Assembly (NCBI GenBank): GCA_049606935.1 | Contig: JBMYWA010000071.1 | Location: 1 to 11,711, forward strand | Source: CAJXZP01 sp049606935 | GTDB taxonomy: Bacteria > Bacteroidota > Bacteroidia > Flavobacteriales_G > Salibacteraceae | Length of the DNA stretch: 11,711 bases | Direction: 5' to 3' | Part shown: piece by piece, positions 1 to 7,642 of the stretch | How the letters are laid out: each line of letters starts with the position of its first letter | Position numbering within the stretch: position 1 is the first letter of the stretch | Notes under the pieces: generated by a model | What the model was told of the DNA's origin: nothing | What the model saw: the letters and a program-made list of their open reading frames with translations, nothing else | Databases searched by the model: none | Program-made: the position numbers and the translations under genes

Positions 1-855
1 AGAATTATTGAAAAATTCAAAATTGATTTTGCATTTGTACAACCAGAAAGCGAGGTGCTAGCATGGGGAGAGTATTTTAAAAATAACAAAAGTTATCCCT
101 GCCCTACTATTATTCCTCCGGTAGAACATGTGAAGGCGCTAATGAATAAAGCTAAAATGGCTGAGTTATTAGATGGCACAGGGTTTATTCCAAAAACCAT
201 TACCATAAGCCCTGCTCAACCTAAATATGAAGAAGTGGCCTCGGAAATTGGTTATCCATGTTGGATTAGAGCCTCAGTTGGTTCTGGCGGCTTAGGTTCA
301 TTAAAAATTGATAGAAAGGAAGAATTACAGGCATGGCTTTTTATTCATAAAAATGTTCCCGAATTTACCGTAAGTGAATTTTTAACTGGTCGACATTTGG
401 CGAATCAAATGTTGTATGTTAATGGAAAGTGTATAGCAAATGCAGGGTTGCATTGTGCGGAATATGTAATGGCAGATATAGCCCCTTCAAAGGTTACTGG
501 AAATACCTCCTTTGGAATACTTCTTAATGAAAAAACGTTGCTAGATAAATGCGAGGAGGTTATGACAACTGTTCAAAACAAAACTAAAGTTTTGGCTAAT
601 GGGGTTTACAGTTTTGACTTTAAAGAAGATGCTCATGGTAACTTAATGGTTACCGAGATTAATATAAGGCACATGGCATACACGGGAATATTAGCAAAGT
701 GTGGCTTTGATCTAATTGATCTTTCAATTTCATTGTTAACCGAAAAGTCTCCAGTTCCGGTGTTAAATCAATATTTTTTCGAAAAGCCTAAAGTTTTTCT
801 AAGAGATGTTGATATAGAGCCAATCATATTAGAGCAAAATAGTTGGGTGGAGTAG
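1..855 (+). CDS. ATP-grasp domain ligase, 5' end missing
   Basis: The reading frame is open from base 1 and runs 284 codons to TAG at 853-855. The GTG at 55 is in frame, but the residues before it (FVQPESE) fit the fold, so it is probably internal and the true start lies upstream of the window. Visible ATP-grasp features, in fragment numbering, are a glycine-rich ATP loop IRASVGSGGLGS (89-100), a grasp-like region with SEFLTGRH (125-132), and the metal-binding end FDFKED...VTEIN (205-221), where E219 and N221 would bind Mg-ATP. The usual NPR after VTEI is replaced by NIR. The family joins a carboxylate to an amine or similar nucleophile through an acyl-phosphate. The closest general resemblance is to carbamoyl-phosphate-synthase-like ligases found in polysaccharide loci. 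The substrate cannot be told from sequence. The sugar aminotransferase gene 100 bp downstream suggests modification of an amino sugar, which is inference. Confidence 0.8.
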   Translation, partial: RIIEKFKIDFAFVQPESEVLAWGEYFKNNKSYPCPTIIPPVEHVKALMNKAKMAELLDGTGFIPKTITISPAQPKYEEVASEIGYPCWIRASVGSGGLGSLKIDRKEELQAWLFIHKNVPEFTVSEFLTGRHLANQMLYVNGKCIANAGLHCAEYVMADIAPSKVTGNTSFGILLNEKTLLDKCEEVMTTVQNKTKVLANGVYSFDFKEDAHGNLMVTEINIRHMAYTGILAKCGFDLIDLSISLLTEKSPVPVLNQYFFEKPKVFLRDVDIEPIILEQNSWVE

Positions 856-955
856 TTAGCCTGTAAAATCATTTATTCTTCAAGAGGTTATTGTAAGTTT
901 AAATTTCAAATAGCTCATTAAATTTTTCTATCCTTGTAGAAGAAATAAAACAAAA

Positions 956-2101
956 ATGAGTAAGTTTCCAAAAATCTGGCTCTCATCTCCGCATATGGGT
1001 GATGAGGAATTAGAAAATATAAAAGATGCATTTGCTGAGAATTGGGTGGCACCTGCAGGACCTGCTATTCACTCTTTTGAGACTGCCCTGCAGGGGTATT
1101 TCAATGTTACAGGAGCAGCAGCTTTATCTTCTGGAACAGGCGCATTACATTTAGCTTTAATTAATTTAGGTATAGGTCGAGGAGATGAAGTTATTTGTCA
1201 ATCCATGACCTTTGCCGCGTCTGCTAACCCAATAACTTACTTAGGGGCAAAACCCATTTTTGTGGACTCCGAACTAGAAACATGGAATATTGATCCAGTT
1301 GTGGTTAGGTCGTTGATAGTAAAAAAGATTAAAGAAGGAAAGAAACCGAAGGCCATAATTGTAGTTCACCTGTACGGTATGCCTGCAAAAATGACAGAGT
1401 TAGAAGAGGTTTCTATGGAATTTGATATTCCCATTATTGAAGATGCAGCGGAAGCCGCAGGCTCTAGTTATTTAGGAAAGAAATGTGGTTCCTTCGGACG
1501 TATGGGAATTATGAGTTTCAACGGTAATAAAATAATAACCACAAGTGGTGGAGGTGCATTGTTAAGTAATGACTGGCACTCTGTTTCCCAAGCAAAATTT
1601 TTAGCCACGCAAGCCAAAGATAATGCACCACATTATCAACATTCACACATAGGGTATAATTATAGAATTTCAAATATTTGTGCCGCAATTGGACTGGGAC
1701 AAATGAAGGTTTTGGATTTACGTGTTCAACAACGAAGAAATAATTTCGAATTTTATAGAAAACATCTGTCGGAATTACCAGGTTTAAACTTTTTAAAGGA
1801 ACCAGTAGGCCACTTTTCCAATAGATGGTTGACGACCATTACCATTGACCCAACCAAGTCAAATGGAGTTACAAGAGAACGAATCAGGTTAACCTTAGAT
1901 GCTGAAAATATTGAGTCAAGACCTCTTTGGAAACCATTGCATATGCAACCTGTATTTAAATATGCAGAGTATTATGGATCAAACGTTTGCGAAGATTTAT
2001 TTCAACATGGATTATGCTTGCCTTCGGGATCTAATCTAAAAAAGAATGATTTAGAAAGAATTGTAAAAGTTATTCAAGGAATTTTCAACGATCCTCTGTA
2101 G
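956..2101 (+). CDS. DegT/DnrJ/EryC1 family PLP-dependent sugar aminotransferase (PglE/EpsN-like)
   Basis: This 381-residue fold-type I aminotransferase probably converts a nucleotide-linked keto-sugar to the amino sugar in the cytoplasm, using glutamate as donor. The phosphate-binding motif SSGTGALH is at 58-65, the PLP-ring aspartate is D163 in IIEDAAEAAGSS, and the Schiff-base lysine is K192 in SFNGNKIITTSGGGAL. IGYNYRISNICAA (232-244) and the C-terminal RPLWKPLHMQPVF are typical of the family. The N-terminal KIWLSSPHMG and the late GLCLPSGSN resemble the PglE/EpsN branch, which acts on UDP-4-keto-6-deoxy-GlcNAc-type substrates. Assigning this exact substrate is inference. The length is normal. 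The ATG at 956 gives the classic N-terminus and follows an A-rich stretch without a Shine-Dalgarno motif, as is usual in Bacteroidota. It lies 100 bp after the ATP-grasp gene and 39 bp before cysQ, so it links sugar genes to the sulfate block. Confidence 0.92.
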   Translation: MSKFPKIWLSSPHMGDEELENIKDAFAENWVAPAGPAIHSFETALQGYFNVTGAAALSSGTGALHLALINLGIGRGDEVICQSMTFAASANPITYLGAKPIFVDSELETWNIDPVVVRSLIVKKIKEGKKPKAIIVVHLYGMPAKMTELEEVSMEFDIPIIEDAAEAAGSSYLGKKCGSFGRMGIMSFNGNKIITTSGGGALLSNDWHSVSQAKFLATQAKDNAPHYQHSHIGYNYRISNICAAIGLGQMKVLDLRVQQRRNNFEFYRKHLSELPGLNFLKEPVGHFSNRWLTTITIDPTKSNGVTRERIRLTLDAENIESRPLWKPLHMQPVFKYAEYYGSNVCEDLFQHGLCLPSGSNLKKNDLERIVKVIQGIFNDPL

Positions 2102-2140
2102 TGTAACAAATTAAAATTCACTATCCACAAATTACAGAAT

Positions 2141-2932
2141 ATGAAGAAAAACTTTAAGTATTGGTATGCAATTGAGGCTGCATTAAACGGAGGTTTGGCA
2201 ATAATGGACATCTATGCTACGGAAGATTTGGGGGTGGAATTTAAAGATGACGAAAGCCCGTTAACGTTAGCCGATAAAGCTTCTCACAATGAAATAATGA
2301 AGGTGTTGGAGTCGGAATCAAACTTCCCAATTATTAGTGAAGAAGGAGGATTACCTGACTATTCCGAAAGAAAATCTTGGGAAACTTATTGGTTAATCGA
2401 TCCATTAGATGGCACTAAGGAATTTATTAAACGTAATGGTGAGTTTACCGTAAACATAGCCTTGATTGAAAACGGGGTCCCAGTTTTCGGGGTGATTTAT
2501 GTTCCTGTTTCTAAAACGCTGTACTTTGGAGAAAAAAATAGTGGTTCTTATAAATGGAATGATTACTCAGAGCATAAGAATTATAATAAGGAAGAATGTA
2601 TTTCATTACCCGTAAAAAATACCGGTAGACCTTTTACGATGGTAGGAAGTCGTTCACATATGAGTGAGGAGACTTTAACTTATATGAAAGAAATGGAAAA
2701 TAAACATGGTGAAGTAAAAATTATTTCATGCGGAAGCTCTTTGAAACTTTGTATGGTGGCCGAGGGTAGTGCGGATTCCTATCCAAGATTTGCCCCCACT
2801 ATGGAGTGGGATACCGGTGCAGGTGATGCTATTTGTCGTTCTGCAGGGTTTTCCGTAACTCAATATCCCTCAGCAAATCCGTTGGAATACAATAAGGAGA
2901 ATCTACTAAATCCCTGGTTTTTGGTGAGTTAA
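2141..2932 (+). CDS. cysQ: 3'(2'),5'-bisphosphate nucleotidase CysQ
   Basis: This 263-residue enzyme of the inositol monophosphatase superfamily hydrolyses 3'-phosphoadenosine 5'-phosphate (PAP) to AMP and phosphate. It thereby clears the inhibitory by-product of PAPS-using reactions. The Mg-binding and lithium-sensitive phosphatase motifs are complete: D45 in SPLTLADKASH, E67-E68 in IISEEGG, WLIDPLDGTKEFI (84-96) with D87, D90, G91 and T92, and EWDTGAGDAI (222-231) with D224. The ID-PLDGT-KEFI spacing and the ADKASH motif favour CysQ over SuhB-type inositol phosphatases. The ATG at 2141 gives a normal family N-terminus. The stop codon is immediately followed by the permease ATG, so the two are very likely in one transcript and translationally coupled. 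The neighbours (permease, APS kinase, ATP sulfurylase) support the PAP role. No signal peptide is seen, so it should be cytoplasmic. Confidence 0.93.
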   Translation: MKKNFKYWYAIEAALNGGLAIMDIYATEDLGVEFKDDESPLTLADKASHNEIMKVLESESNFPIISEEGGLPDYSERKSWETYWLIDPLDGTKEFIKRNGEFTVNIALIENGVPVFGVIYVPVSKTLYFGEKNSGSYKWNDYSEHKNYNKEECISLPVKNTGRPFTMVGSRSHMSEETLTYMKEMENKHGEVKIISCGSSLKLCMVAEGSADSYPRFAPTMEWDTGAGDAICRSAGFSVTQYPSANPLEYNKENLLNPWFLVS

Positions 2933-4699
2933 ATGACGGTTACTGTTCTAATAACTTTTGGAATATTCGGTTTTTTAGTAATTACTTTATTATTGAATCT
3001 AATTCGGCCGGTTTATGCTTTTAGTTTATCGGCCTTTTGTTTAATTGTATTTAATATCATTACCATTGATGAGTTTATCCAATCGTTTGCTAATACAAGT
3101 CTATTAACAATTTTTTTATTAATTTTCATTGCAAAAGTAATTCGAGACAACTTTAATGTTATTGGTTGGATGGATTACTTGTTCAAAAGGACGACCAACC
3201 CTAGGTTGTTTTTATTTAAAAAATCTTTGAGCGTTTCTTTGTTAAGTTCGGTTATGAACAATACACCTATCGTGGCGATGCTAATTCCGTACTCAATTCT
3301 CTGGGCAAAAGAAAATAAAGTGGGCGTATCTAAACTACTGCTACCCATTTCATTTGCTGCAATTACTGGAGGAATGATTACTGTAATTGGTACATCTACA
3401 AACCTGGTGTTAAATGGTTTTTTAGAATCAAATTCGCTTCCTGTATTAGGTTTCACTGATTATTTAATTCCAGGGGTGTTAGTAAGTATTGGTGCGGCTA
3501 TATATTCTTCCACTCTTGGATATAACCTATTACCTAATAGAAAATTACCAAATGATGTTAGCGAGAATTTGATTCAAGACTACTTAGTAGAATGTGTCTT
3601 ATTGCAACTAAAAGATGGAAAAGAAAATACCGTTGAATCATTGAATTTAAGAGATTTAAAAGAAATATTTTTAGCAGAAGTTATTCGTCAAGATCAGGTC
3701 ATTAGCCCAGTTTCTCCTACAACTAAATTACAACAAGGAGATCGCTTGTTTTTTGCAGGTGATAAAAATTCAGTAATTAGTTTTGTGGAAAATAGTCAAA
3801 TACTGGATTGGGCAAAATCTTATAAATTTAATATCCCTAAAGGAAACGCTATTGTTGAGGCGGTAGTACCTTATAATTCAATTTTGGCAAATAACACGTT
3901 AAAAAATATTGATTTTCGATCAAAATATGATTCTGCTGTAATCGGAATTCATAGAAATGGTGAACAGTTAAAAGGAAAATTGGGAGGGATCATATTAAAA
4001 CCAGGAGATTTATTAATAATTATTGCGGGTAACGATTTTAAAAAAAGAATAAAAACGCAGAGTGATTTATATTTAATAAAAGGGTTAATCGAAAAAAGGA
4101 ATAAATCACCTAAAGATAAATTAAATAAAATAATTTTTGGGTTGGTTTTTATTGGGATGATACTAGCTCATTTGTTCTTTAGTATTCCATTTTTTTTAAT
4201 GCTCCTCGGTATTCTTGGAATTTCCTTTTTTACAGGGTTTACTAATTCTAAAAAGTTAAAAGACGAATTTAATTTAGAATTATTAATGATTTTGGGAAGT
4301 GCTATTGCCATTGGAGTAGCCATGACTAATATACAAGCAGGTAAGTACATTTTGGAAGGAATTCAACATTTCTTTCCTTCACCCAGTCTGTTTGCAATGT
4401 TGGCTACTATTACTTTTTTTACTGTAGTATTAACAAATTTCATAACCAATGTTGCTGCGGTATCAATAATGTTTCCAATAGTATTTTCCTTAGCACCTAA
4501 CCTTTCCATACCTACATCAACTTTGTTTTTAATTGTTGCTTTTTCTGCCTCTGCCAGTTTTATTACCCCAATGGGATATCAAACTAATATTATGGTGATG
4601 GGGCCTGGGGGCTACAATTCCAAAGATTATTTCAGGTTTGGCTTTCCAATGACGATTATCTACTTCGCTATATTCAGTTCTTATTTATATTTAACTTAA
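2933..4699 (+). CDS. SLC13/DASS family permease with central RCK_C domains, probable sulfate transporter
   Basis: This 588-residue inner-membrane protein has two hydrophobic halves (about residues 1-198 and 400-588) separated by a hydrophilic cytoplasmic section (about 200-395). Each half carries a DASS-type substrate/sodium motif: NNTP (109-112) followed by GTSTNL (153-158), and TNFITNVAA (501-509) followed by SFITPMGYQTN (542-552). The central section looks like two tandem RCK_C (TrkA-C) domains. The first has QQGDRLFFAG (267-276) and the second KPGDLLIIIAG (356-366), the usual endings of such repeats. This architecture is shared with SAC1/SLT-like sulfate permeases. Specificity for sulfate is inferred mainly from its place between cysQ and cysC. 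It begins at the base after the cysQ stop and its TAA overlaps the cysC start by one base (TAATG), which indicates coupled expression. Other anions cannot be excluded from sequence alone. Confidence 0.9.
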   Translation: MTVTVLITFGIFGFLVITLLLNLIRPVYAFSLSAFCLIVFNIITIDEFIQSFANTSLLTIFLLIFIAKVIRDNFNVIGWMDYLFKRTTNPRLFLFKKSLSVSLLSSVMNNTPIVAMLIPYSILWAKENKVGVSKLLLPISFAAITGGMITVIGTSTNLVLNGFLESNSLPVLGFTDYLIPGVLVSIGAAIYSSTLGYNLLPNRKLPNDVSENLIQDYLVECVLLQLKDGKENTVESLNLRDLKEIFLAEVIRQDQVISPVSPTTKLQQGDRLFFAGDKNSVISFVENSQILDWAKSYKFNIPKGNAIVEAVVPYNSILANNTLKNIDFRSKYDSAVIGIHRNGEQLKGKLGGIILKPGDLLIIIAGNDFKKRIKTQSDLYLIKGLIEKRNKSPKDKLNKIIFGLVFIGMILAHLFFSIPFFLMLLGILGISFFTGFTNSKKLKDEFNLELLMILGSAIAIGVAMTNIQAGKYILEGIQHFFPSPSLFAMLATITFFTVVLTNFITNVAAVSIMFPIVFSLAPNLSIPTSTLFLIVAFSASASFITPMGYQTNIMVMGPGGYNSKDYFRFGFPMTIIYFAIFSSYLYLT

Positions 4700-5289
4700 T
4701 GGAAAAACTTCATATAATACCACATAATCACAAAATAACCAGGGTAAATAGAAATAAACAAAATGGTCATAAATCTAAAGTGATTTGGGTGGTTGGATTA
4801 TCTGGCTCTGGAAAAAGTACGATTGCAAATGTTTTGGAACAACAATTATTTGAAAAAGGCGTAAAAACTTTTTTATTGGACGGTGATAATATACGGGTTG
4901 GATTAAACTCGGATTTAGACTTTTCTATGAAGTCAAGATCCGAAAATATTAGAAGAGTAGGAGAAGTGGCCAATTTGATGGCTGATGCTGGTTTAGTTTG
5001 TATTGTGGCTTTTATTACCCCTTTGAAAAAGGATCGTGATTTTGTAAAGTCTGTGGTAGGAAAAGATAATTTTATTGAAGTTTTTGTGGATTGCCCCATT
5101 GAAGTTTGTGAATCTAGGGATGTCAAAGGACTTTATGAAAAAGCTAGACGTGGTGAAATATCTAATTTCACAGGGATTAACTCCCCCTTTGAGGCTCCAC
5201 AAAAACCTGATGTAAGAATTCCATCAGACGAAATAAGCATTGACGAAGGGGTTGAAAAAGTTATGAAGTTTCTAGAGAAGGAACTCTAG
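4699..5289 (+). CDS. cysC: Adenylylsulfate kinase (APS kinase)
   Basis: This 196-residue cytoplasmic kinase phosphorylates APS at the 3' position with ATP to make PAPS. The Walker A motif GLSGSGKST is at 33-41, followed by DGDNIR (61-66), the APS-contact stretch SENIRRVGEVANL (81-93), KGLYEKARRGE (143-153), FTGI (157-160) and NSPFEAP (161-167). The N-terminal IPHNHKITRVNRNKQNGHK is the usual lead-in of the family, which supports the ATG at 4699 despite its overlap with the permease stop. Oddity: the site that is usually FISP, whose serine can be phosphorylated in characterised APS kinases, reads FITP here, with T107 in place of Ser. It is a free-standing kinase rather than part of a CysN-CysC fusion, and cysN downstream indeed lacks a kinase domain. 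Making PAPS rather than only APS matters for its role, since many Bacteroidota reduce APS directly. Confidence 0.95.
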   Translation: MEKLHIIPHNHKITRVNRNKQNGHKSKVIWVVGLSGSGKSTIANVLEQQLFEKGVKTFLLDGDNIRVGLNSDLDFSMKSRSENIRRVGEVANLMADAGLVCIVAFITPLKKDRDFVKSVVGKDNFIEVFVDCPIEVCESRDVKGLYEKARRGEISNFTGINSPFEAPQKPDVRIPSDEISIDEGVEKVMKFLEKEL

Positions 5290-5298
5290 GAAAAAAAA

Positions 5299-5306
5299 TA
5301 TATTTG
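5299..5306 (+). promoter_or_regulatory. Bacteroidota -7 promoter element before cysD
   Basis: TATATTTG matches the phylum's TAnnTTTG -7 consensus exactly and lies 35 bp before the cysD ATG, in the 52-bp cysC-cysD gap. The sequence following it (CAAGCC) resembles that after the rpmB element (CAGCCC). I see no TTG -33 element at the right distance; that position falls inside the cysC 3' end. It may be a weak or activator-dependent internal promoter giving cysDN separate expression. Confidence 0.5.
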
Positions 5307-5341
5307 CAAGCCAAAAAAAGTGGCGAAAACACCTTAGAATT

Positions 5342-6247
5342 ATGGGAAATTATTCTTTAAAACATTTAGAAGAATTAGAAGCAGAATCAATCTTTGTATT
5401 GAGAGAGGTTTTTGCTCAATTTGACAAACCTGCTATTTTATTTTCAGGCGGAAAAGACTCTATTGTAGTCACTCATTTGGCTAGAAAAGCTTTTTTTCCT
5501 GCAAAAATTCCATTTCCACTAATGCATGTGGATACCGGGCATAATTTCCCGGAAACCATTAAGTTTAGAAATGATTTAATTGAAGAGATTGGCGCTCAAC
5601 TTATTGTTGGGTCTGTTCAAGAATCAATTGATGATGGACGAGTACAAGAAGAAAAGGGCTTTAATGCTTCTAGAAATATGTTGCAAACAACCACATTGTT
5701 AGATACTCTAGAAAGAGAACAAATTGATTGTGCAATTGGTGGAGCTAGAAGAGATGAGGAAAAAGCTCGAGCAAAAGAAAGGTTTTTAAGCCATAGAGAT
5801 GAGTTTGGTCAATGGGATCCCAAACATCAACGTCCGGAGTTGTGGAGCTTATTTAACGGTCGCCATTCCATGGGAGAACACTTTAGAGCATTCCCAATTT
5901 CTAATTGGACGGAGATGGATGTATGGCAATATATTTTAAAAGAGAACATTGCTATTCCTTCTCTTTACTTTGCACATGAACGTGAGGTGATCCGAAGAAA
6001 TGATACATGGATCCCTAATTCGGAACATATTAATTTGAAACCTGACGAAGAAATTGTAACCAAGCAAATTAGATTTAGAACTTTAGGTGATATTACAATT
6101 ACTGGTGGCGATGAGTCTGATGCCGACACGTTAGAAAAAATTGTTCAAGAAGTTGCTGCCGCTAGAAACACAGAGCGTGGTAATAGAGCAGATGATAAGC
6201 GTTCAGAATCTGCTATGGAAGATCGTAAAAAAGAAGGTTACTTTTAA
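5342..6247 (+). CDS. cysD: Sulfate adenylyltransferase subunit 2 (CysD)
   Basis: This 301-residue catalytic subunit of bacterial ATP sulfurylase forms APS and pyrophosphate from ATP and sulfate, with energy from GTP hydrolysis by its partner CysN. It is an N-type ATP pyrophosphatase (PP-loop) protein. SGGKDS at 35-40 is the PP-loop, HVDTGHNFPE (62-71) follows, GGARRDEEKARAKER (133-147) is the signature long motif, and FPISNWTEMDVWQYI (184-198) is characteristic of CysD and the related PAPS reductases. The intact C-terminal end with RSESAMEDRKKEGYF is also typical of CysD. Full length and no missing key residue were seen. The ATG at 5342 is the natural family start. It lies 24 bp before cysN, so the two subunits should be made together. 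It may be transcribed from the upstream cysC transcript, from the -7 element at 5299, or both. Confidence 0.97.
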   Translation: MGNYSLKHLEELEAESIFVLREVFAQFDKPAILFSGGKDSIVVTHLARKAFFPAKIPFPLMHVDTGHNFPETIKFRNDLIEEIGAQLIVGSVQESIDDGRVQEEKGFNASRNMLQTTTLLDTLEREQIDCAIGGARRDEEKARAKERFLSHRDEFGQWDPKHQRPELWSLFNGRHSMGEHFRAFPISNWTEMDVWQYILKENIAIPSLYFAHEREVIRRNDTWIPNSEHINLKPDEEIVTKQIRFRTLGDITITGGDESDADTLEKIVQEVAAARNTERGNRADDKRSESAMEDRKKEGYF

Positions 6248-6271
6248 TCACAATAATACAAGTTTACTCCT

Positions 6272-7528
6272 ATGAGTTATTTAGATATGGAATTACTACG
6301 TTTCACCACAGCGGGAAGTGTAGATGATGGGAAATCAACCCTAATTGGTCGTTTGCTGTACGATTCTAAAAGTATTTTTCAAGATCAAATTGATAATATT
6401 CAAGCAACATCTGATAAAAGAGGTTCTGAGCATCTAGAACTTGGTCTGTTAACAGATGGTTTAAAGGATGAACGTGAGCAAGGTATTACCATTGATGTAG
6501 CTTACCGCTATTTTGCCACGCCCAAACGTAAATTCATTATCGCGGATACTCCTGGGCATATTCAGTATACAAGAAATATGGTTACAGGAGCATCTACTGC
6601 TGATGTAGCATTAATTTTAGTAGATGCTAGAAATGGGGTAATTGAACAAACTTGCCGTCATTCTTTTATTGCTTCTTTATTAAGAATACCGCATTTAGTG
6701 GTGTGTATTAATAAAATGGATTTGGTTGACTATTCAGAAGAACAGTTTAATAAGGTGGTGGAACAGTATAAAGAATTTGCCGCAAAATTGAATGTTCAAG
6801 ATATCCGTTTCATCCCAATTTCAGCCCTTCACGGAGATAATGTGGTGAATGGTTCAGAGCCTATGAGTTGGTACAAAGGAGGTACATTACTACATAATTT
6901 GGAAACCATACATATTGGATCTGACGAAAACTTGATCGATTGTCGTTTTCCTGTTCAGACAGTTATCCGTCCATTTTCTACAGAATATCATGATTATCGT
7001 GGCTATGCAGGAACTGTGGCTGGAGGAGTATTTAAACCAGGTGATGAGGTTGTAGTTTTGCCTTCAGGTTTAACCTCAAAGGTTAAATCAATTGATACCT
7101 TAAATGGCCCTATAGAAGAGGCATACCCTCCTATGTCGGTTACAATGACCTTAGAAGATGATATTGATGTTGGTCGTGGAGATATGATTTCTAGAGTGAA
7201 CAACCAGCCCGAAGCTAAGCAAGACTTAGAAGTCATGTTGTGTTGGTTAAATAATAAAGGACCAAAACCAAGAGCAAAATACTATATCCGACATACCACA
7301 AATGAAGTGAGAGCAATCATCAAGGAAGTATTATATAAAGTCGATATTAATACCCTTCATCGATTAGAGGAAGATAAGGATATTCAAATGAATGACATTT
7401 CTAGAGTTTTGTTACGTACTACAAAACCACTGATGTGTGATCCATACGGTAAAAACAGGATTACAGGCTCTATTATCCTTATAGATGAGGCTACAAATGA
7501 GACCGTTGCTGCCGGAATGATTATTTAG
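6272..7528 (+). CDS. cysN: Sulfate adenylyltransferase subunit 1 (CysN), GTPase
   Basis: This 418-residue regulatory GTPase of ATP sulfurylase belongs to the EF-Tu-like translation-factor GTPase superfamily. GTP hydrolysis drives APS formation by CysD. All G motifs are present: G1 GSVDDGKST (15-23), G2 GITID (71-75), G3 DTPGH (92-96), G4 NKMD (147-150) and G5 SAL (184-186). EF-Tu-like domain II (from about 225) and domain III (from about 320) follow. The length is that of a stand-alone CysN. There is no fused C-terminal APS kinase, which agrees with the separate cysC gene upstream. It is the last gene of the sulfate block. The next 114 bp hold a new promoter for the ribosomal operon, and I saw no convincing intrinsic terminator between the two, so some read-through into rpmB is possible. 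Confidence 0.97.
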   Translation: MSYLDMELLRFTTAGSVDDGKSTLIGRLLYDSKSIFQDQIDNIQATSDKRGSEHLELGLLTDGLKDEREQGITIDVAYRYFATPKRKFIIADTPGHIQYTRNMVTGASTADVALILVDARNGVIEQTCRHSFIASLLRIPHLVVCINKMDLVDYSEEQFNKVVEQYKEFAAKLNVQDIRFIPISALHGDNVVNGSEPMSWYKGGTLLHNLETIHIGSDENLIDCRFPVQTVIRPFSTEYHDYRGYAGTVAGGVFKPGDEVVVLPSGLTSKVKSIDTLNGPIEEAYPPMSVTMTLEDDIDVGRGDMISRVNNQPEAKQDLEVMLCWLNNKGPKPRAKYYIRHTTNEVRAIIKEVLYKVDINTLHRLEEDKDIQMNDISRVLLRTTKPLMCDPYGKNRITGSIILIDEATNETVAAGMII

Positions 7529-7569
7529 TTCCTTTGGATAATTAATTCAAATAATTTTACAAAAAGTTC

Positions 7570-7601
7570 TTGAAACTTTAATCATTTTAATAGTATATTT
7601 G
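7570..7601 (+). promoter_or_regulatory. Promoter of the rpmB-rpmG-DUF4295 operon
   Basis: TTG at 7570-7572 and TATATTTG at 7594-7601 are separated by 21 bp. This is a good fit to the Bacteroidota housekeeping promoter (TTTG-type -33 and TAnnTTTG -7). Transcription would begin a few bases after 7601, leaving a leader of roughly 35-40 nt. The leader can form a small hairpin, CCCTT (7606-7610) pairing with AAGGG (7616-7620). Confidence 0.7.
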
Positions 7602-7642
7602 CAGCCCCTTATCAAAAGGGTGAATTATAACAAGAGGAAAAG

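Noticed and set aside
55..57. GTG as a possible start of the ATP-grasp gene.
   Set aside because: The frame is open back to base 1 and the residues before it continue the protein fold, so the gene is better read as cut by the window edge.
894..901. TAAGTTTA before the first aminotransferase, considered as a promoter.
   Set aside because: One mismatch at the important last position and no TTG upstream at the right spacing; not strong enough to list.
4767..5126. Long open frame on the minus strand opposite cysC.
   Set aside because: It is fully inside cysC, which has all family motifs. The antisense product shows no recognisable domain and is rich in Ser/Thr/Lys, as expected from reverse reading of this gene.
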